The position numbers were made by a program, and so were the translations under genes. Below are positions 24,101 through 36,281 of a stretch of 64,000 bases of DNA, piece after piece (within the stretch, counting starts at the first letter, position 1; each line of letters opens with the position of its first letter). Origin of the DNA: Fragilaria radians (lineage: Eukaryota; Bacillariophyta; Fragilariophyceae; Fragilariales; Fragilariaceae); contig CAAAJI010000014.1 of assembly GCA_900642245.1 (NCBI GenBank), positions 11,321-75,320 of the forward strand, in the 5' to 3' direction. The notes beneath the pieces were generated by a model. It ran no database searches. It was not told where the DNA came from and saw nothing but the letters and a program-made list of their open reading frames with translations.

Positions 24101-27100
24101 GTCATGTTGGTGTCATGAGTTCGAGTGAATGTTGCATATTTGCATAGAAAGATAATCATTTAAATCCTTAATATGATATTTTGACATACAGTTTCCTTGC
24201 TTTAAAGGATTGGATAAAGTATCGTAACAAGGGTTTGGTTGATGAATCTTTAAGAGAATTCAGTTCAAGTCACGAAAGCTTCAAGCATAACTTGGGTCAA
24301 GGCATGCATATTTAGTGATTCAATCGAGAAAACATTAATTATAGGGATTATGAACTTAGAAATTGTGAGGAGAAACACAGAAATTCTACGATAATCTGAC
24401 ACAAGTGATTAGAATAAAACGAACTTACGTCTAATTTTAATAGTTCACAATCTGATTAGTGTGCGAAACTAAAATAACCTAGGTGGAGATTTCTACCACA
24501 AGATATATCATTAGCTCGTGTTGCTCGTTCAAGATAATAGTGGTTTGCTAGTACAGTATAATACAACGCACCAAATTACATCACCAGAGATCGAGTTAAT
24601 AGCAGACATCGCATCGATCGAAGAATTACGGCGACTCTCATGGAACGGATGAACCAAACGAACGGCATTGCTTGGTTTGTTATCCCAAGCCGGAAGAATT
24701 GATTTGAAAATGGATGTCTTTCTATTTATGGCCTAGTGGAAATGATAACTTTAAAGTTAGTGCTTCACGTCATAAAAGTTTATCATTGACGAGACAGAAA
24801 TTAACATCCGGTTCACGAATCATCACATCTACTGGACACGACGATGACGAGAACAAACAGCCCAGCTATTCGCATCAGTCACTCAGTTCCGAATAAAGAT
24901 GTGATCAAATTCGGTGCGTGCTAAACGTCACACATATTCGAGATACCTAGAAAACGATCTTCATATATCTGCATAAAAGCGAATAAAATTAATATAAATT
25001 CTTAACTTAGCAGATGTGGTATTTCGATACTGGTAGCATTCGTATCAATGTAGTTGATTTCGTTTTATAAAGTAACTCCTCTATGAGTAATAGCTCGAAC
25101 TGTAGCAATGATACATTCCTGGCTTCATTTCGAAGGCAAAGAAGGAAACCTCAGGCGAGAGACTTCGAAATTACTAAGCTTACTTTTTTGCTGAGGCTTA
25201 GATAGAGACTTAAGTATCAGCGACAAGGGTGATGAATCACACTCTTGAATCTGGAGAGAATCACAACTACCAGATGCGATGAAAACGGCGTTAGTGAGAT
25301 TTGACGTTCTACCAGCCTCGCGATTCGCCAATGCGGAGCTATCCTCTTTCATTTCCCTCCAGCCTGGCATGTCTCTGTTATCAATTGACCTAACTCAATG
25401 GCTATGACGATACAAACAATTTTCCAATCGTATTGACGGCACACAAGACGATTTTGTGTCATATAGCTGTACGTGTTGAATTTTCTCGTTTCACAAATAT
25501 TTTTTTATTGTTCTTTTTGTTCTCCAATAACATCCAATTAACAGTTTTGAAAATCCTGACCAATCAAACCTTCAATCGTAAGGACACGTATGCGAATGTT
25601 TAGCAATTTAGGGAAAACAAACTGTAACGTTTGCCGATCCACAGGTTAATTCAACGTACGAACTCATTTGTGATTCCGGATTCTAAATCGCATTGATTTT
25701 TGTGGGTATTCCGGTACATCTAGTAGTAGTAATTTGGGCATTGCTTCGCAGTTTGAATAAACAATGAACATCATATAAAAACGATTCATTTTGTTAGGCA
25801 TAGTGTGTCGTTCAATTTCCGGTTAAACATTTGCAACAATACTTATGGCAAGGATTTTGTTAGAATGTCATTCGTTAACAAAACAAAACAGTGGAATCTT
25901 CAAATATAAACACACCTAACAAACATCTCTGTGAATGATTCCAACGTACCAATGATTGAGCATTGACATTGTGAAAGTATGAACATAGACGTTTTTGCTT
26001 TTTGCAATAATATTTTATGGCTTAAAGTCATTATGCTGCTAATCTATTTGATCTTGTTGTAGCAGTTGGCAGATTCTGCACTAATACCTAATGATCTTCT
26101 ATATATAACGGTCACATCAGGTAACTCACAAGACACTCCAGCACAGAGGGTATAGGGGGTAGTGTTATAAGACTAGTACATCCTAACAATATATTGTACA
26201 TCTACAACATATGATATTCATCACGTCATTCGAATTTAAAAATCAAAACCATTTGCGTGTCAATCAACCCAGAGGAGTTATTCGCAAGAATCGGCTGACA
26301 ATCAGCCAGGGTGTGAAATTTAACTGCAGGAAAATGCGTCTTTGTCTTAAAAGTGAGAGCCTAAGCCATTGCAACCAAAATCTACCGAGTAAAAAAACTA
26401 GACAATCGAGCTGATTGGTGCGTCATCACGAAGTTAAAACAGTTGCTTAATCTATCGAAATATATAACCCCTAAGAGTGCTGCGCCGTCATATATATACC
26501 TTATATTATTCTTTAAGGAACTCCAATTAGGATAGCAGTGCACTTGGCTGTATTCAGAAGAAAGTCAAAAAAGTGTCAAAGTATACGTTAACTGCAGTCC
26601 AAATGGATTACTTGGGATATTGGATAACCAACTAAACCGTAGCACAAAAGGGTGCATGTAAACATTTCAATGACAACTCCAAAGGCTGATGATAAGCTGC
26701 TCAGGTCTTTTGGCATGGTTCAAATCACCGCAATGTGTGGCTGTGCAGAAATGCGCTTTTATATCCCCAGATAAGAAAAAAGGCATCCAGAAAAAGAGAT
26801 ATCCCTTTTGAATTTAAAGACCAATTGTTGGGATATCCAACCTTTGTTGTAACACAAACCATAAGAACATTCCTTACAGTAGGTGAAATTCTTTTGCTTC
26901 TATCCTTAGTTTAGCTTTAACTCCTTGAAGACTTGAAGATAGTTTGGTGACTTTGTGTACGGATTTATCGGAATGGCTTCGCTCCATCATTGTTATTCTA
27001 AGATTTCATTTCCCTTTGGTTCTTTGTAAATCTCACTTTTCCGCAATCATACTCTTGTTTTGTCCAAATAAAGTCAATACAAAACAATATGTGTACAACA

Positions 27101-27677
27101 TCTACTTTTGTAAATATCAAGTCGAATCATTTACCAACTATGAAGTCAATCTTTGGAACTACTTGTTTGAGTCTCATGCATAATTTCTTCCATATCAATA
27201 GATGGAATACTCTTTCGCATGAAGTAAGAAAAGCAATTTGGAGGTCCTTTTTTCTTAGTAGACTCTACCATTTAACACTCTTTTCTTGAAAAGCTGGACT
27301 TCTAGCCTAATGAACTACACCATTGAAATCACAACACTACTTTGAAAGATATAAAGGAATTATAGGTTTTTCCATAAGTCTTGGCGATTTCATTCCATAC
27401 CTTATTAGTCTACCATGAATTTATATTCTTTATATGCGTGTCGAATTTGTCAGTCCTACAAAGAGTAACAACGTGGCATTAGGCAAGACGTACATATCAT
27501 AGTTTTTCATACAATCATTGAGAGAATCGTTTCCTTGATATATCAATAATGATAATTGATTTCTCGTTTTGATTGATCCTTGATAGGTAGTGGAAGCGGA
27601 TGCATATATTCAGGGTCAATTATTTCTCAGAATTTGTGGGATATTAAACAAAATGAACAGGCTGCATTGGAGCATGT
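21101..27677. other. 6.6-kb region without a firm gene; possible decayed coding relic on the minus strand at 22.2-23.8 kb
   Basis: No complete gene is supported. Between about 23780 and 22240 the minus strand gives protein-like pieces in shifting frames. Examples are 23778-23593 (61 codons), a piece near 23440-23260 containing AHEEFLDSFMLNLMALASK, a piece near 23210-23080 containing VDLMNIFATKTPSLALSQQ, and 22443-22243 (66 codons). This could be an old transposon or pseudogene, but no family motif was recognised. Two small ATG frames, 24714-24896 plus (60 codons) and 25370-25125 minus (81 codons), face each other and have ordinary composition; neither is identified. The remainder is AT-rich with nothing visible. 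Confidence 0.35.
25125..25370 (-). CDS. Small hypothetical open frame (81 codons)
   Basis: An ATG-initiated frame with fairly balanced amino-acid composition. It has an acidic-serine N-terminus and a basic C-terminus, and no hydrophobic segment. It is not recognised as any family, and no neighbouring exon or intron was identified. It may be a chance open frame in AT-rich DNA and is listed only because it looks less biased than the surrounding frames. Confidence 0.15.
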   Translation of the reverse strand: MPGWREMKEDSSALANREAGRTSNLTNAVFIASGSCDSLQIQECDSSPLSLILKSLSKPQQKSKLSNFEVSRLRFPSLPSK

Positions 27678-28654
27678 TCAGACATATTCCGATTCCACTG
27701 TCTGGTTGTCAATGTCTTGTATAGATGGCAGTCCATTCCAATCTTGATCCTCGTGTAACGTTAAGGAAGTTGTTATTGTTCCATCATCAGTACGGATAAG
27801 TGAAGTGGATGTTGATTGCCCACAAAGTATTACCACAATGGCCTCCCACATGTATCCTCCGTAACGGAATATTGTAGAACACATTTGTCGTAACGATAAG
27901 TGAGGGAGACTACTGGTCCGAAAGTCATGATTCGGAGGAGGAATTATGCTTCTACCTTCCATTCTAGAAATCCATGTGAGAGTCCGTTCGAGACAAGGGG
28001 AAGACGCTAATGTGGCAGGATCATGATACGGCGACAGAAGCTGGATGTATCCTGCTAGAATGCCCGATAAATGTCCTAAGAAACTAATTTGGGGAACCAT
28101 GAATTGCAAGACAATAAGGAGTACCCAAGGATACCACATCGGAGGCACGGATACTAATCCCAAAACAGATCGTTGTTGATGAGCTGCATTATTCCATGCG
28201 ACTTCCAAGACAGTAATATGAAATAAAACTCCTGAAAATCCCAATGAATGTTCATAAAACCATGTGATATTCCCAACCCATAATATGCGATAGTTGCCAA
28301 CAACACATGAAGGATTGGTGTAAGGATACATGCCGATACGAGGACAGTCACCAGGAGAGGGACAGTCCCCATAGTTTGAGACTCCAATCGTGATGCCAAA
28401 CCAATCCAAGACATGACGTTCATGGCTATATGAATGATAGACCCATGTAAGAAAGATGATGTCCAAAGACGCCAAATTTGACCCCGAAGGATGACATCGG
28501 ATGGAGATAATGTCAAGGAAGACGTAATATCCGATGATGAGAAAAGTACTGGGAATAGGATTTGTTGGAACAAACCATAGATTAAACATAATACAATCAA
28601 AATCCATCGAGTCGTCGGAGGTAGGGACTGTGCTAATTGATGAATTCGAGACAT
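27678..28654 (-). CDS. Rhomboid-family intramembrane serine protease, reading frame interrupted
   Basis: ATG 28654 opens a frame with a basic N-terminus, a first membrane helix and the rhomboid signature segment GQIWRLWTSSFLHGS. After it comes IHIAMNVMSWIGL and a helix ending near YYGLG (about 28275). The next part is in another frame: GFSG with the catalytic Ser near 28233, then further helices and GHLSGILAGY with the catalytic His, ending at the stop at 27678. The C-terminal tail is soluble. Both catalytic residues are present, so the protein was a proteolytically competent type. The two halves need a shift equal to loss of one base or gain of two around 28240-28380. No AG exists on the minus strand between about 28382 and 28234, so no GT-AG intron can restore the frame while keeping GFSG. 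A sequence error, a recent null allele, or programmed frameshifting remain possible. Confidence 0.8.
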
Positions 28655-29359
28655 GATGACAAATGATACTATTTGTAATCTTGTCTTGTACGATGGTTTG
28701 TCGAAATTGTTTGTTCCTGTGTAACTACTGACCGACGCACTAACTCGTCATTGGTAAACCTGTACATCTACTAGTAATACCGTTCATACGTTTGTCTCAA
28801 ATTTGTGACACTCTATTTTCATTTGGATAATTTCATCCATACTGTGTGAAACACCCTAAGCAAATGTCATTGAATATGACGACATAATGTGAAGGATTGT
28901 ATGGGAACTATTCCCTTCCTAAAGATGACCATCCTCTCAAGATGAGTCGGCTCTAAATCAAACTAGATTAAAAGTTAAAGAATTCTATCAACAAAACAAG
29001 ATATAGTCATCTAGCTTTCATCATGTTGGATTCAAAGTAAACAAAGGTCCTGGTATAAAAAAGATGAACATTACTTTGCTAGAAATCCATAGATGCTGTC
29101 TCTTCCACTAGAAAAAACTGTATACCACCTCTACCTTTTAGTCATTGCAAGCAATAAAATAAAATGAAACTAAATATATCTCTTTCCTAAGCAATCCTCA
29201 TTTTTTTATATTCATGTAAAAATTTGTTTTTTCCATACTTTCTCATTATTGGACCTCTCGAATAATGTTCCTTTTTCCGACAATTCAGAGGAACAGCCAA
29301 AATTCCTTCCAAGTTCCAAGCGCATAAGCTGTTGTCAATATGCCTTCCTTCCCAAACTT
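28655..29359. other. Intergenic region between two minus-strand genes
   Basis: About 700 bp of AT-rich DNA. It presumably contains the promoter of the rhomboid gene and the 3' end of the F-box gene. No open frame of note, repeat or motif was identified. Confidence 0.5.
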
Positions 29360-31032
29360 TTATTCAAATCCGAGTAATCCTGATCTGGATCTAAAATCAC
29401 CTGAATTCGCCAGGTGATTATCTCGTGCGACACTCTGCCTGCGTGATAAACTGCCAAAAGGAGGCATTTCAAGTTGTTGGGCTCCATTTGCAACCAGGTC
29501 GCTTTCCGAAAGTTCCAAGATCGCATTTTCTTGGCTGACGGCCGAAATCCCTGTTAAAGAATTTTGAGAGATATTGCAGTCTCGAATAACAGCATGTCCC
29601 TGTTCCAAATAAATACCCGAGTGTCCACGTTGAACTCCTCGACGAGAAGATCTATTTCCATTTCCATTTCTAACTACATCAGTAAAGTGAAGACTTGCTT
29701 CGGATCCAGCACCTCCCACGTAAACTCCCGTGGCCGCACAGTCATGAACATAAGAGTGTGTCATAAAAATGGATCCTCCGTCTATTGCAACGATACCTCT
29801 TCCACTAATGGAACAAACATCGACTTGATCTAACACCGCGCATGGCTTCAAATCTGTTGACAAGGAAAAGATATCATCCATACTTAAGCTTGGTTGTATC
29901 TGGATTGCGGCATTGCCATTCCAGATGTCAACGCCACTAGTATTATGAATAATATTGAGTTTACGCAAACATAATTTACCTTGTTGAACTCGTATAAGCG
30001 GTTGATTGCTTCGACGAGAACGAGATATGAGCGATGCCTGCGTGGCCGTGGGAACACTTTCAACATCGACGCTATCAGGTTCTTCTTCGATTGAAGGTTC
30101 AGATCGACAAGATAAAAAATTGCGAAATGATTTTGCCTTGTGAAGGATGCGCTCTTTCGGTGACTTCGGTAAGGGTGTTGTCTCGGGTTCTGCAATAGAA
30201 TCCTGAGTGGTTACTGGTCTTGAAATAATGGGTACGTGCATAGATTCAATGGTGATGACAGTATCAATCCCTTTCGTGTGAATCACAATGGAATCAGTTA
30301 TAAAGTAGTTGCCAGGTCTAAGCAAAATTCTTATGGAAATTCCTTGCTCCTCTACGCCGACATCTCGGGAATTACTTTCCCTCATAGACGGCATGTTAGT
30401 TTTGGCCAAGTTAAGAGCCGCCGCAATTGAGGAGTAATCAGTGGGCACACAAGGAGAGAGACGATAGAGCTCTTTCCATGATCTTGGAAGCTCATCACCA
30501 TCTTTCCACTGCGTTAATTGCGAATGGAATGCAAGTAAACGACGAGTGAGATCGATGAAGAGACTTGATTTTACTCCATCACGAAATGATAACATACCTT
30601 GTATAAGTCTTCGCACATGACTCTCCAAAGTGATTCTTGCTGCAATGCTTCATGCCAAAAATGATTCGTACGATTTAAAGTCAAAGCCATTTGAGGTCCC
30701 GTGTATGCTAAAATCTTGGGTAAGATATCAAATGGACATTCATCTTCTAGCCATGTCATAACATTGTGTGGAAAACGAGCAGGTAATTTCTTGTGACTAC
30801 TAGTGCGACAAATCTTGCCATTTCTCATCTTGATGGAAAAGGAGGTAGTTCGCCAAACTAACGGTGTGAGCGAGGAAAAGTTAACAGGTAAGAATATTGG
30901 TTGTCTTGTTGACAGTCTTGGCTTCCGCTCTCTTTCTCCCAGTTCCCGCTCGTTGCAAACGTTGCGATCATCGGATACGGAAAAGGCAACTGTCCCAATC
31001 CGAGAGGATGGTAGAAAACGAGTGGTTCGCAT
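29360..31032 (-). CDS. F-box protein with C-terminal parallel beta-helix
   Basis: Two exons join across an 89-nt intron at 30597-30509 (GTATGT...ACGCAG, phase 0), giving about 527 residues from ATG 31032. Start choice is open: an internal ATG at 30828 would give about 459. Exon 1 ends in an F-box-like segment near residues 100-145 (CPFDILPKILAY, then W at spaced positions and MCEDLYK). Exon 2 continues WKDGDELPRSWKELY and CVPTDYSSI. It then has a beta-strand region (ISIRILLRPGNYFI) and repeated short strands with Asn/Gly turns (VYVGGAGSEASLHFTDV, GIYLEQGHAVIRDC) typical of PbH1 right-handed helices. The order resembles FBXO10/FBXO11 of other eukaryotes. By family it would be a substrate adaptor of an SCF ubiquitin ligase; the substrate is unknown. 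The Ser-rich middle is probably unstructured. Confidence 0.82.
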
Positions 31033-31610
31033 TTTATGTTATCAATCAAGAACAAAGACGTTGACGGTTCTGTATGAGGCAACGTGAACAAATTAGCAAT
31101 GCCTTCCGTGTAAACTCAAAGTCTATGAATTGATACCAAATTCAAAAACGAAACGGAGTATTTTTCCCGTCAAAGTGTAGATTTTCCGTGAAATGTGGAA
31201 ACGTGAACCGTATTCACTTCAAATTCTCAAATTCTTAGTCAATAGAAGTAAGTAGGTTTGAAATTCTGACTTTTGAAAGTAAACAGAAGTTGTTGATGCA
31301 CTTGATGATTCAGATCGATGTGACAGGTATCCGTTAGCTCAAATTTCTCACAAAACGAAACGTAAAAGCTTCTCCAATTGGAATTGATAGACGATGACTC
31401 GGATTGACAACCAAAGTTTATCGTAATCAAGTGAAACGCAATTCTGGCGGGTGAAATGGAAAAAGAAATGTGAGAAATCGAAACAAAAATGGGCAGGATT
31501 TTTAAAATCAACGAAGCAAAATGCAAAGGACTTGCATGTATGACTTCACTCAATTACGTTGTTACTCCTGTTACCTTTCTTTTATATGTACGTTCGTTTC
31601 AGATTGATCG

Positions 31611-31832
31611 ATGGATCGATCGTTCAATTCTACGAATTCTACTGAGCGCAACCAAGTAATTCACTTGTATGTCCCGGATTCACACCCCTATCCTGTATGT
31701 GACACTCATGGAAGATTTCGAACTTTCAATTCGGAAATTCCTACGACGATGTCCATAACATATCTACTTGACCTACTCCGAGAAGAAATACTTTCCCTGG
31801 AACGAACTATTTCCGTTCCGGATCCACAATGA
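31611..31832 (+). CDS. Small hypothetical open frame (73 codons), divergent from the F-box gene
   Basis: An ATG frame starting 578 bp from the F-box start on the opposite strand. It has a His/Pro-containing N-terminal half and a helical, leucine-rich stretch near residues 48-66 (ITYLLDLLREEILSLERT). It has no recognised family, signal peptide or visible second exon. It could be a genuine small protein, the first exon of a lost gene, or chance. Confidence 0.2.
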   Translation: MDRSFNSTNSTERNQVIHLYVPDSHPYPVCDTHGRFRTFNSEIPTTMSITYLLDLLREEILSLERTISVPDPQ

Positions 31833-32865
31833 TAGATTCCTCTATATTGTAAAACTAGAAATGTGGGATCGTCCTTGGCGAAATAATCTAACACTTGTAA
31901 CGGTTCTTAACACAAATTTCTACGGGACTCTTGGGAAATCACATAAACTGCTCGACGGTAATTGTGACGTCATGCAGAAAAGTTCCAGAATTTCGAACTC
32001 ATTCACACAACGGGAAGGAAGTTTGTGCCATACCTGTGAGTGAAAAAAATGGTGATGGCCAAAATGTGGTGTCACGAATTGAGTCAAAACAAAAAGTCCA
32101 AAAACCGAACAAAGTCGGTGACAAAAAACTTTGAAATGTGTTTTTTTAGATATATGTCTGCAATCCCATCAAATAATTCAGATATAAGTAGTGCGAATCA
32201 AAAAATACTTCATTGGATTTAGAAGGTATTATACATTATTTCCGATTAAAAGAATATATTGCTTTCTACTAAATTTGGTTTTTGAAATATTAACTTATTT
32301 AATAGTTCCAATTTGCTTCACATGCAATTTCACAAATCAAGACTTCCCCAATTAGATGTTGAGCAGGAGTGCCTCGCAATGCTGTGTGATGGATGCTCCT
32401 TGTTAATCAAATAGTAAAATTTCTGAATCAGCATGGATCGATTCAATCTTTATCTTCCAAGTCCTATGATAGGTTCGTGCAATTACTAAATTTAGTGAAC
32501 ATTCTCAATTACTTTATTTACTGAGGTTACTGTCCTAGTTGTCTTATATTTGTTTCAACGCACGTTTAAATTTGCCTCCTTGGTTAATGAATAAAAAATT
32601 GAATATCATGGATATCATGCAAGGCAGGTAGTATGAAATAAACTTTGAAGCCAACAATTTACTAGCTTCATCATAATGAGTTCAAGCACAGCGTGTCCTT
32701 CTAACATCAATATTTTAGACCTGGCCAACAAGGGTAAGGCAAGTGTGCATTGCAATCTGATATGATATCGCTCTCTCTCTCTCTCTCTGATTGCAACATA
32801 AGTTAAGGTATACACCACAACAGCTTTCACTCCTCGGAGACATTCAATACGAGTCGAGATTTTTA

Positions 32866-32881
32866 GGGGGGGGGGGGGGGG
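32866..32881. repeat. Poly-G tract (16 G)
   Basis: An uninterrupted run of G in otherwise AT-rich noncoding DNA. Similar tracts occur at 13400-13410 (11 G), 34271-34285 (15 C) and 52386-52397 (12 G). All are intergenic. The lengths may be imprecise because homopolymers are prone to sequencing error. Confidence 0.9.
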
Positions 32882-34270
32882 AAGTTGTGAAACGCAATTC
32901 GATACATTTTGAAGGCATCAATTACAGGAATCTTTAAAGACAATGCTTGATGTCATCTAATTCCTCGCAAATTCAAAAGGTGGCAGCGAAACTGCTTCTT
33001 TAGCTGTTAATTTTTTTGCGGTGTTACTCAATTTGTAAGGATAAGGCATATGTGCCACTTGAAATGCTGGATGGTTTTTGATGCTCTGAAAGCCATGTTA
33101 CATAAGGTGTTGGAGGCTCACTTATATAGACCACGGGGGCTTTATTGTTCATGACTTCATATTAAGAATGGCCTGCATTTTCCTTATTGGTTGAATACCT
33201 TGACAGGGATTTAATAGCTGAGATGCACTTTGTTCTCTAAATTCTTAAATTCTTGAAGAATTTACCAGTGGTTGACACCCGTACTAGAACAGTAACTAAC
33301 TTAAGTTGATAGTGCAGTGATTACTATGTTTGTTATACGTATCAAAGCATCCAGATAATTTTTCATTTATTTAATATCTTGAACAAGTTTGGAAATGACA
33401 TTTTGAAAAATTTCAGAGATGACTTCAATTCTCCTGAATGCTCATACTTCTAGGCATCCGCTTCCAACTTACTTGTATCTCGTAGCAATGGCTTACAAAT
33501 GAGGTGAACAGAGCATTTTTTTCATTGGCTTAACTCTCACTGCCTAAACGCTTCTTGATGTTGAAATTCTAGTCTCAAAAAGTGATATGTACAAGTGGTT
33601 AAGTTGCTTAGAGCATAGGATCATGAGCTAATTATAAGTCTTTGCCGATGACCTTTTATAACTTCATTCTTGGTTATTTGATTTTTGTAATCTAAACTTC
33701 TGGATCAATATTTTTAGTATTATACTCTCTCTGAACGTTATTTCTGTTTACTTTTGGTAGGATTATCTTTATTCTTCAATATTTCCCAAGCCATTGTGGT
33801 ACAGTCCACTGTTCCATCCTTTCTCCTGCATCATTATTGACCATATACCATTGCTTCTAAAGTGAAATGATTGCACAGGTTCTGCGTAAACGAATCCACT
33901 AACATACAAAATTGCTAGAAATTCGTGCCTTTATCAGTCTTTTCCTGATTCTCTTCACGATTCACAAATTCTTAACAATTGTAAGTCTACTAAGTGATAC
34001 ATTTGTTTCTTGCCTTGATTAAAGCTGCCTTATTGCAACTAGAGGTAGACAAATTAATAGGAAATTTGAAAACTACTGTTGTTTTCTAATTGTAAAAAAT
34101 CGAAGTCTTGATTAACTAATTTTTCATTATGATAATTTTTGTTTTCGATTAGTCTGTTATTTCTTTGTTACTTTGTTATCTCCCATATATTTCAGATTAT
34201 CTTATATCCTTTGAATGCTCTTTGAAGCATTTGAACCATATAAAAGTTTGTGATGTACATGTGATTTATT

Positions 34271-34285
34271 CCCCCCCCCCCCCCC
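34271..34285. repeat. Poly-C tract (15 C)
   Basis: An uninterrupted C run in noncoding DNA about 1.4 kb from the poly-G tract on its left. It is the only such tract in this orientation in the window. Confidence 0.9.
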
Positions 34286-35063
34286 GCAACATTCAACATT
34301 TCCAAATGTTGGTACATAATAATATATCTCTTGAATGAATCTCTTTCAGGAAAAAAAATAAAGACTTTACTTCTAGAATTGTACAATATAGTACAAAAGC
34401 CTTCTCGCTCCATATTGACACACTTTCCTGAGATATTGTCACTATACTCAACATTATTTATTTAAAAATCTAAGTTATTCTCAGGTTGTCACTGCAACTA
34501 GCCAATATGAGTCTTACACATAACTCAAAATGGACTTTTGCTACCTGACATTTTTTCTATTGTGCTCTTTACATACACCTGTTGTAAATCTAGTGATTTG
34601 AGTTGTAAGCCTTCTGTCCTAATAGTGAATTACGTATTGAGTTTGCCAGACTACAAATGCATTTTTCCTGTTGTGAGTATACTTGTTGGTGGAAAATGTA
34701 ACGTGAATCTATGCGTGTCTTGTGGCAGTTGGTAGTAATTGACATGACACAATTAATCATGGATGCATAAATGCTCGACATGTATCACATAAATATTACG
34801 TTACTTCTACCCTTAAAAACATTGGGGCCATGGGAAAAGACCATGAAAACTGCATTACTTTTCCCACGAACGTATTTAGGTATCAATCCATCCATCCTAC
34901 CATTGCTTTGTCACATTTTTCTCATTTTTTGTTTCCTCCAGGTCTCCTTTGTTGTGAAACACTAGTTTCACGAAAGAACCAAAACACACATAGGGACATT
35001 TATCCACTGTACCATAATTATTGACACGTGTTTCGTTCTTCTTCTAGCACCCCTTACATTTAG

Positions 35064-36281
35064 TTAAACTTCGACAAGTCTACTGGAACCCTTCACCAGT
35101 TCAATAGTTGTCTGCCATTCAATTTTCTCCTTGACTTTTGGTGGCCAGCGTTTATTTTTGCCTCCGTATTTCTTAGGTACATGTTCTTCACTCATGTGTG
35201 GTAATAGCTTTCCAATTTGAGCTGCCGGTAGAATGTCAAATTTCTCCACGAATCGTCTGGGAAGTAAGGGTTTAATCACTCGGAAACATACCGATAGGAC
35301 TGATGGTGAGTTGACAACAAATACACTTGCCAACATTTGAGGGTAATGATCTTGACAATCACGTGCATTTTGAGCATTCCGATTGATTGTATGTGAATTG
35401 TTTTGTGATAGACTAAAGTTTTGAAAGTCCATGATTCGTATCCCCTTTGTTAGACGACCTGTACGACGTGTTACACTATCAAGACACTGAAACATCCATT
35501 CTAAAAAGTACCAAAATGGCCAATCAGTGTCAGGTAATTTGGCTAGTTTGCCTTGATCGATCCCTGCAACTTCGATGAAAAGCACAACGCCTCGATTCAT
35601 ATCCGGTTGAGAGAAAATCATTGCATCCGGTCTTAGACATTGAAAGTATTTCGAGGTTACGGGGTTGGAGACTGAGGGTGGCTCTCGTCGAATATCCTTT
35701 TCATCCAACTTGAATTCATGTCGATATTTTAAAAAATGTTTGGCCGCTGGCAGTGCACTCTCGACTGTCTTGTGAGATAATATATATCGTAGTAGCCACA
35801 AATCATCGTGCTTTACGGGATCGTAAAGTGGGTCCTTCGAAAGCAATTCTTGAAATGTATCAATCATAGGGCGGTGTTTCTCTATTAAATCCCTCGTGGA
35901 GGGTCGTTTGTCGTGAGGCGAAACATATGGCAATGGTTCATCATGTGTCCGATCTACATCCACCCAAAGACCAGCTAATTTAGGAGACGATTTCATGTTT
36001 GTCTTTGTTTCGTTGGTATTTGTTGTCGTCAATGAAGCGCGTTGTTCATTTGTCACTGTGGGGATCCCTAATATTTCGGGAGTACTGACCATGGTTCGTA
36101 CACCGGAACGGGTGGTCGAAACGGATAATCCAGCAACAGACGACGATGATGTTGGTGTAGTATCCTCCAGTGTAAATATAACTTTATCGTTATCATTCAC
36201 TTTGTTGACAGTAGCTTGTTTCGCGTTGTGAGTGCTGCAGTCTGTACAATTCGATACTCCGCAAGATGTAATATTTCCCAT
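35064..36281 (-). CDS. Sec14-like CRAL-TRIO lipid-binding protein with N-myristoylation signal
   Basis: A single exon of 405 codons starts at ATG 36281. The N-terminus is MGNITSC, which fits the N-myristoylation pattern (Gly2, Ser6), with nearby Cys7, Cys12 and Cys15 as possible palmitoylation sites. A Ser/Thr-rich linker runs to about residue 135. The helical CRAL-TRIO N-terminal part spans about 140-190 (LWLLRYILSHKTVESAL). The lipid-binding domain spans about 205-375, with GVVLFIEVAGIDQGKL, IRIMDFQNFSL and the hallmark end VVNSPSVLSVCFRVIKPLL, followed by PKKYGGKNK. By family it should bind and exchange phosphoinositides or other lipophilic ligands. The acylated N-terminus suggests stable attachment to the plasma membrane or an endomembrane, whereas most Sec14 proteins are soluble. 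There is no visible operon-like link to its neighbours. Confidence 0.92.
   Translation of the reverse strand: MGNITSCGVSNCTDCSTHNAKQATVNKVNDNDKVIFTLEDTTPTSSSSVAGLSVSTTRSGVRTMVSTPEILGIPTVTNEQRASLTTTNTNETKTNMKSSPKLAGLWVDVDRTHDEPLPYVSPHDKRPSTRDLIEKHRPMIDTFQELLSKDPLYDPVKHDDLWLLRYILSHKTVESALPAAKHFLKYRHEFKLDEKDIRREPPSVSNPVTSKYFQCLRPDAMIFSQPDMNRGVVLFIEVAGIDQGKLAKLPDTDWPFWYFLEWMFQCLDSVTRRTGRLTKGIRIMDFQNFSLSQNNSHTINRNAQNARDCQDHYPQMLASVFVVNSPSVLSVCFRVIKPLLPRRFVEKFDILPAAQIGKLLPHMSEEHVPKKYGGKNKRWPPKVKEKIEWQTTIELVKGSSRLVEV

Larger units (their letters stand above)
31833..35063. other. Intergenic region with homopolymer tracts, no gene recognised
   Basis: About 3.2 kb of AT-rich DNA. A full palindromic TGACGTCA lies at 31965-31972. 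A CT microsatellite occurs near 32770-32789, a 16-base G run at 32866-32881, and a 15-base C run near 34271-34285. Short open frames on both strands have no recognisable product. No LTR, transposase or tRNA was seen. Confidence 0.45.

Noticed and set aside
28230..28280. 46-nt GT...TTTTCAG intron in the rhomboid gene
   Set aside because: It would remove the GFS of the catalytic GFSG motif and is shorter than the well-supported introns in this window.
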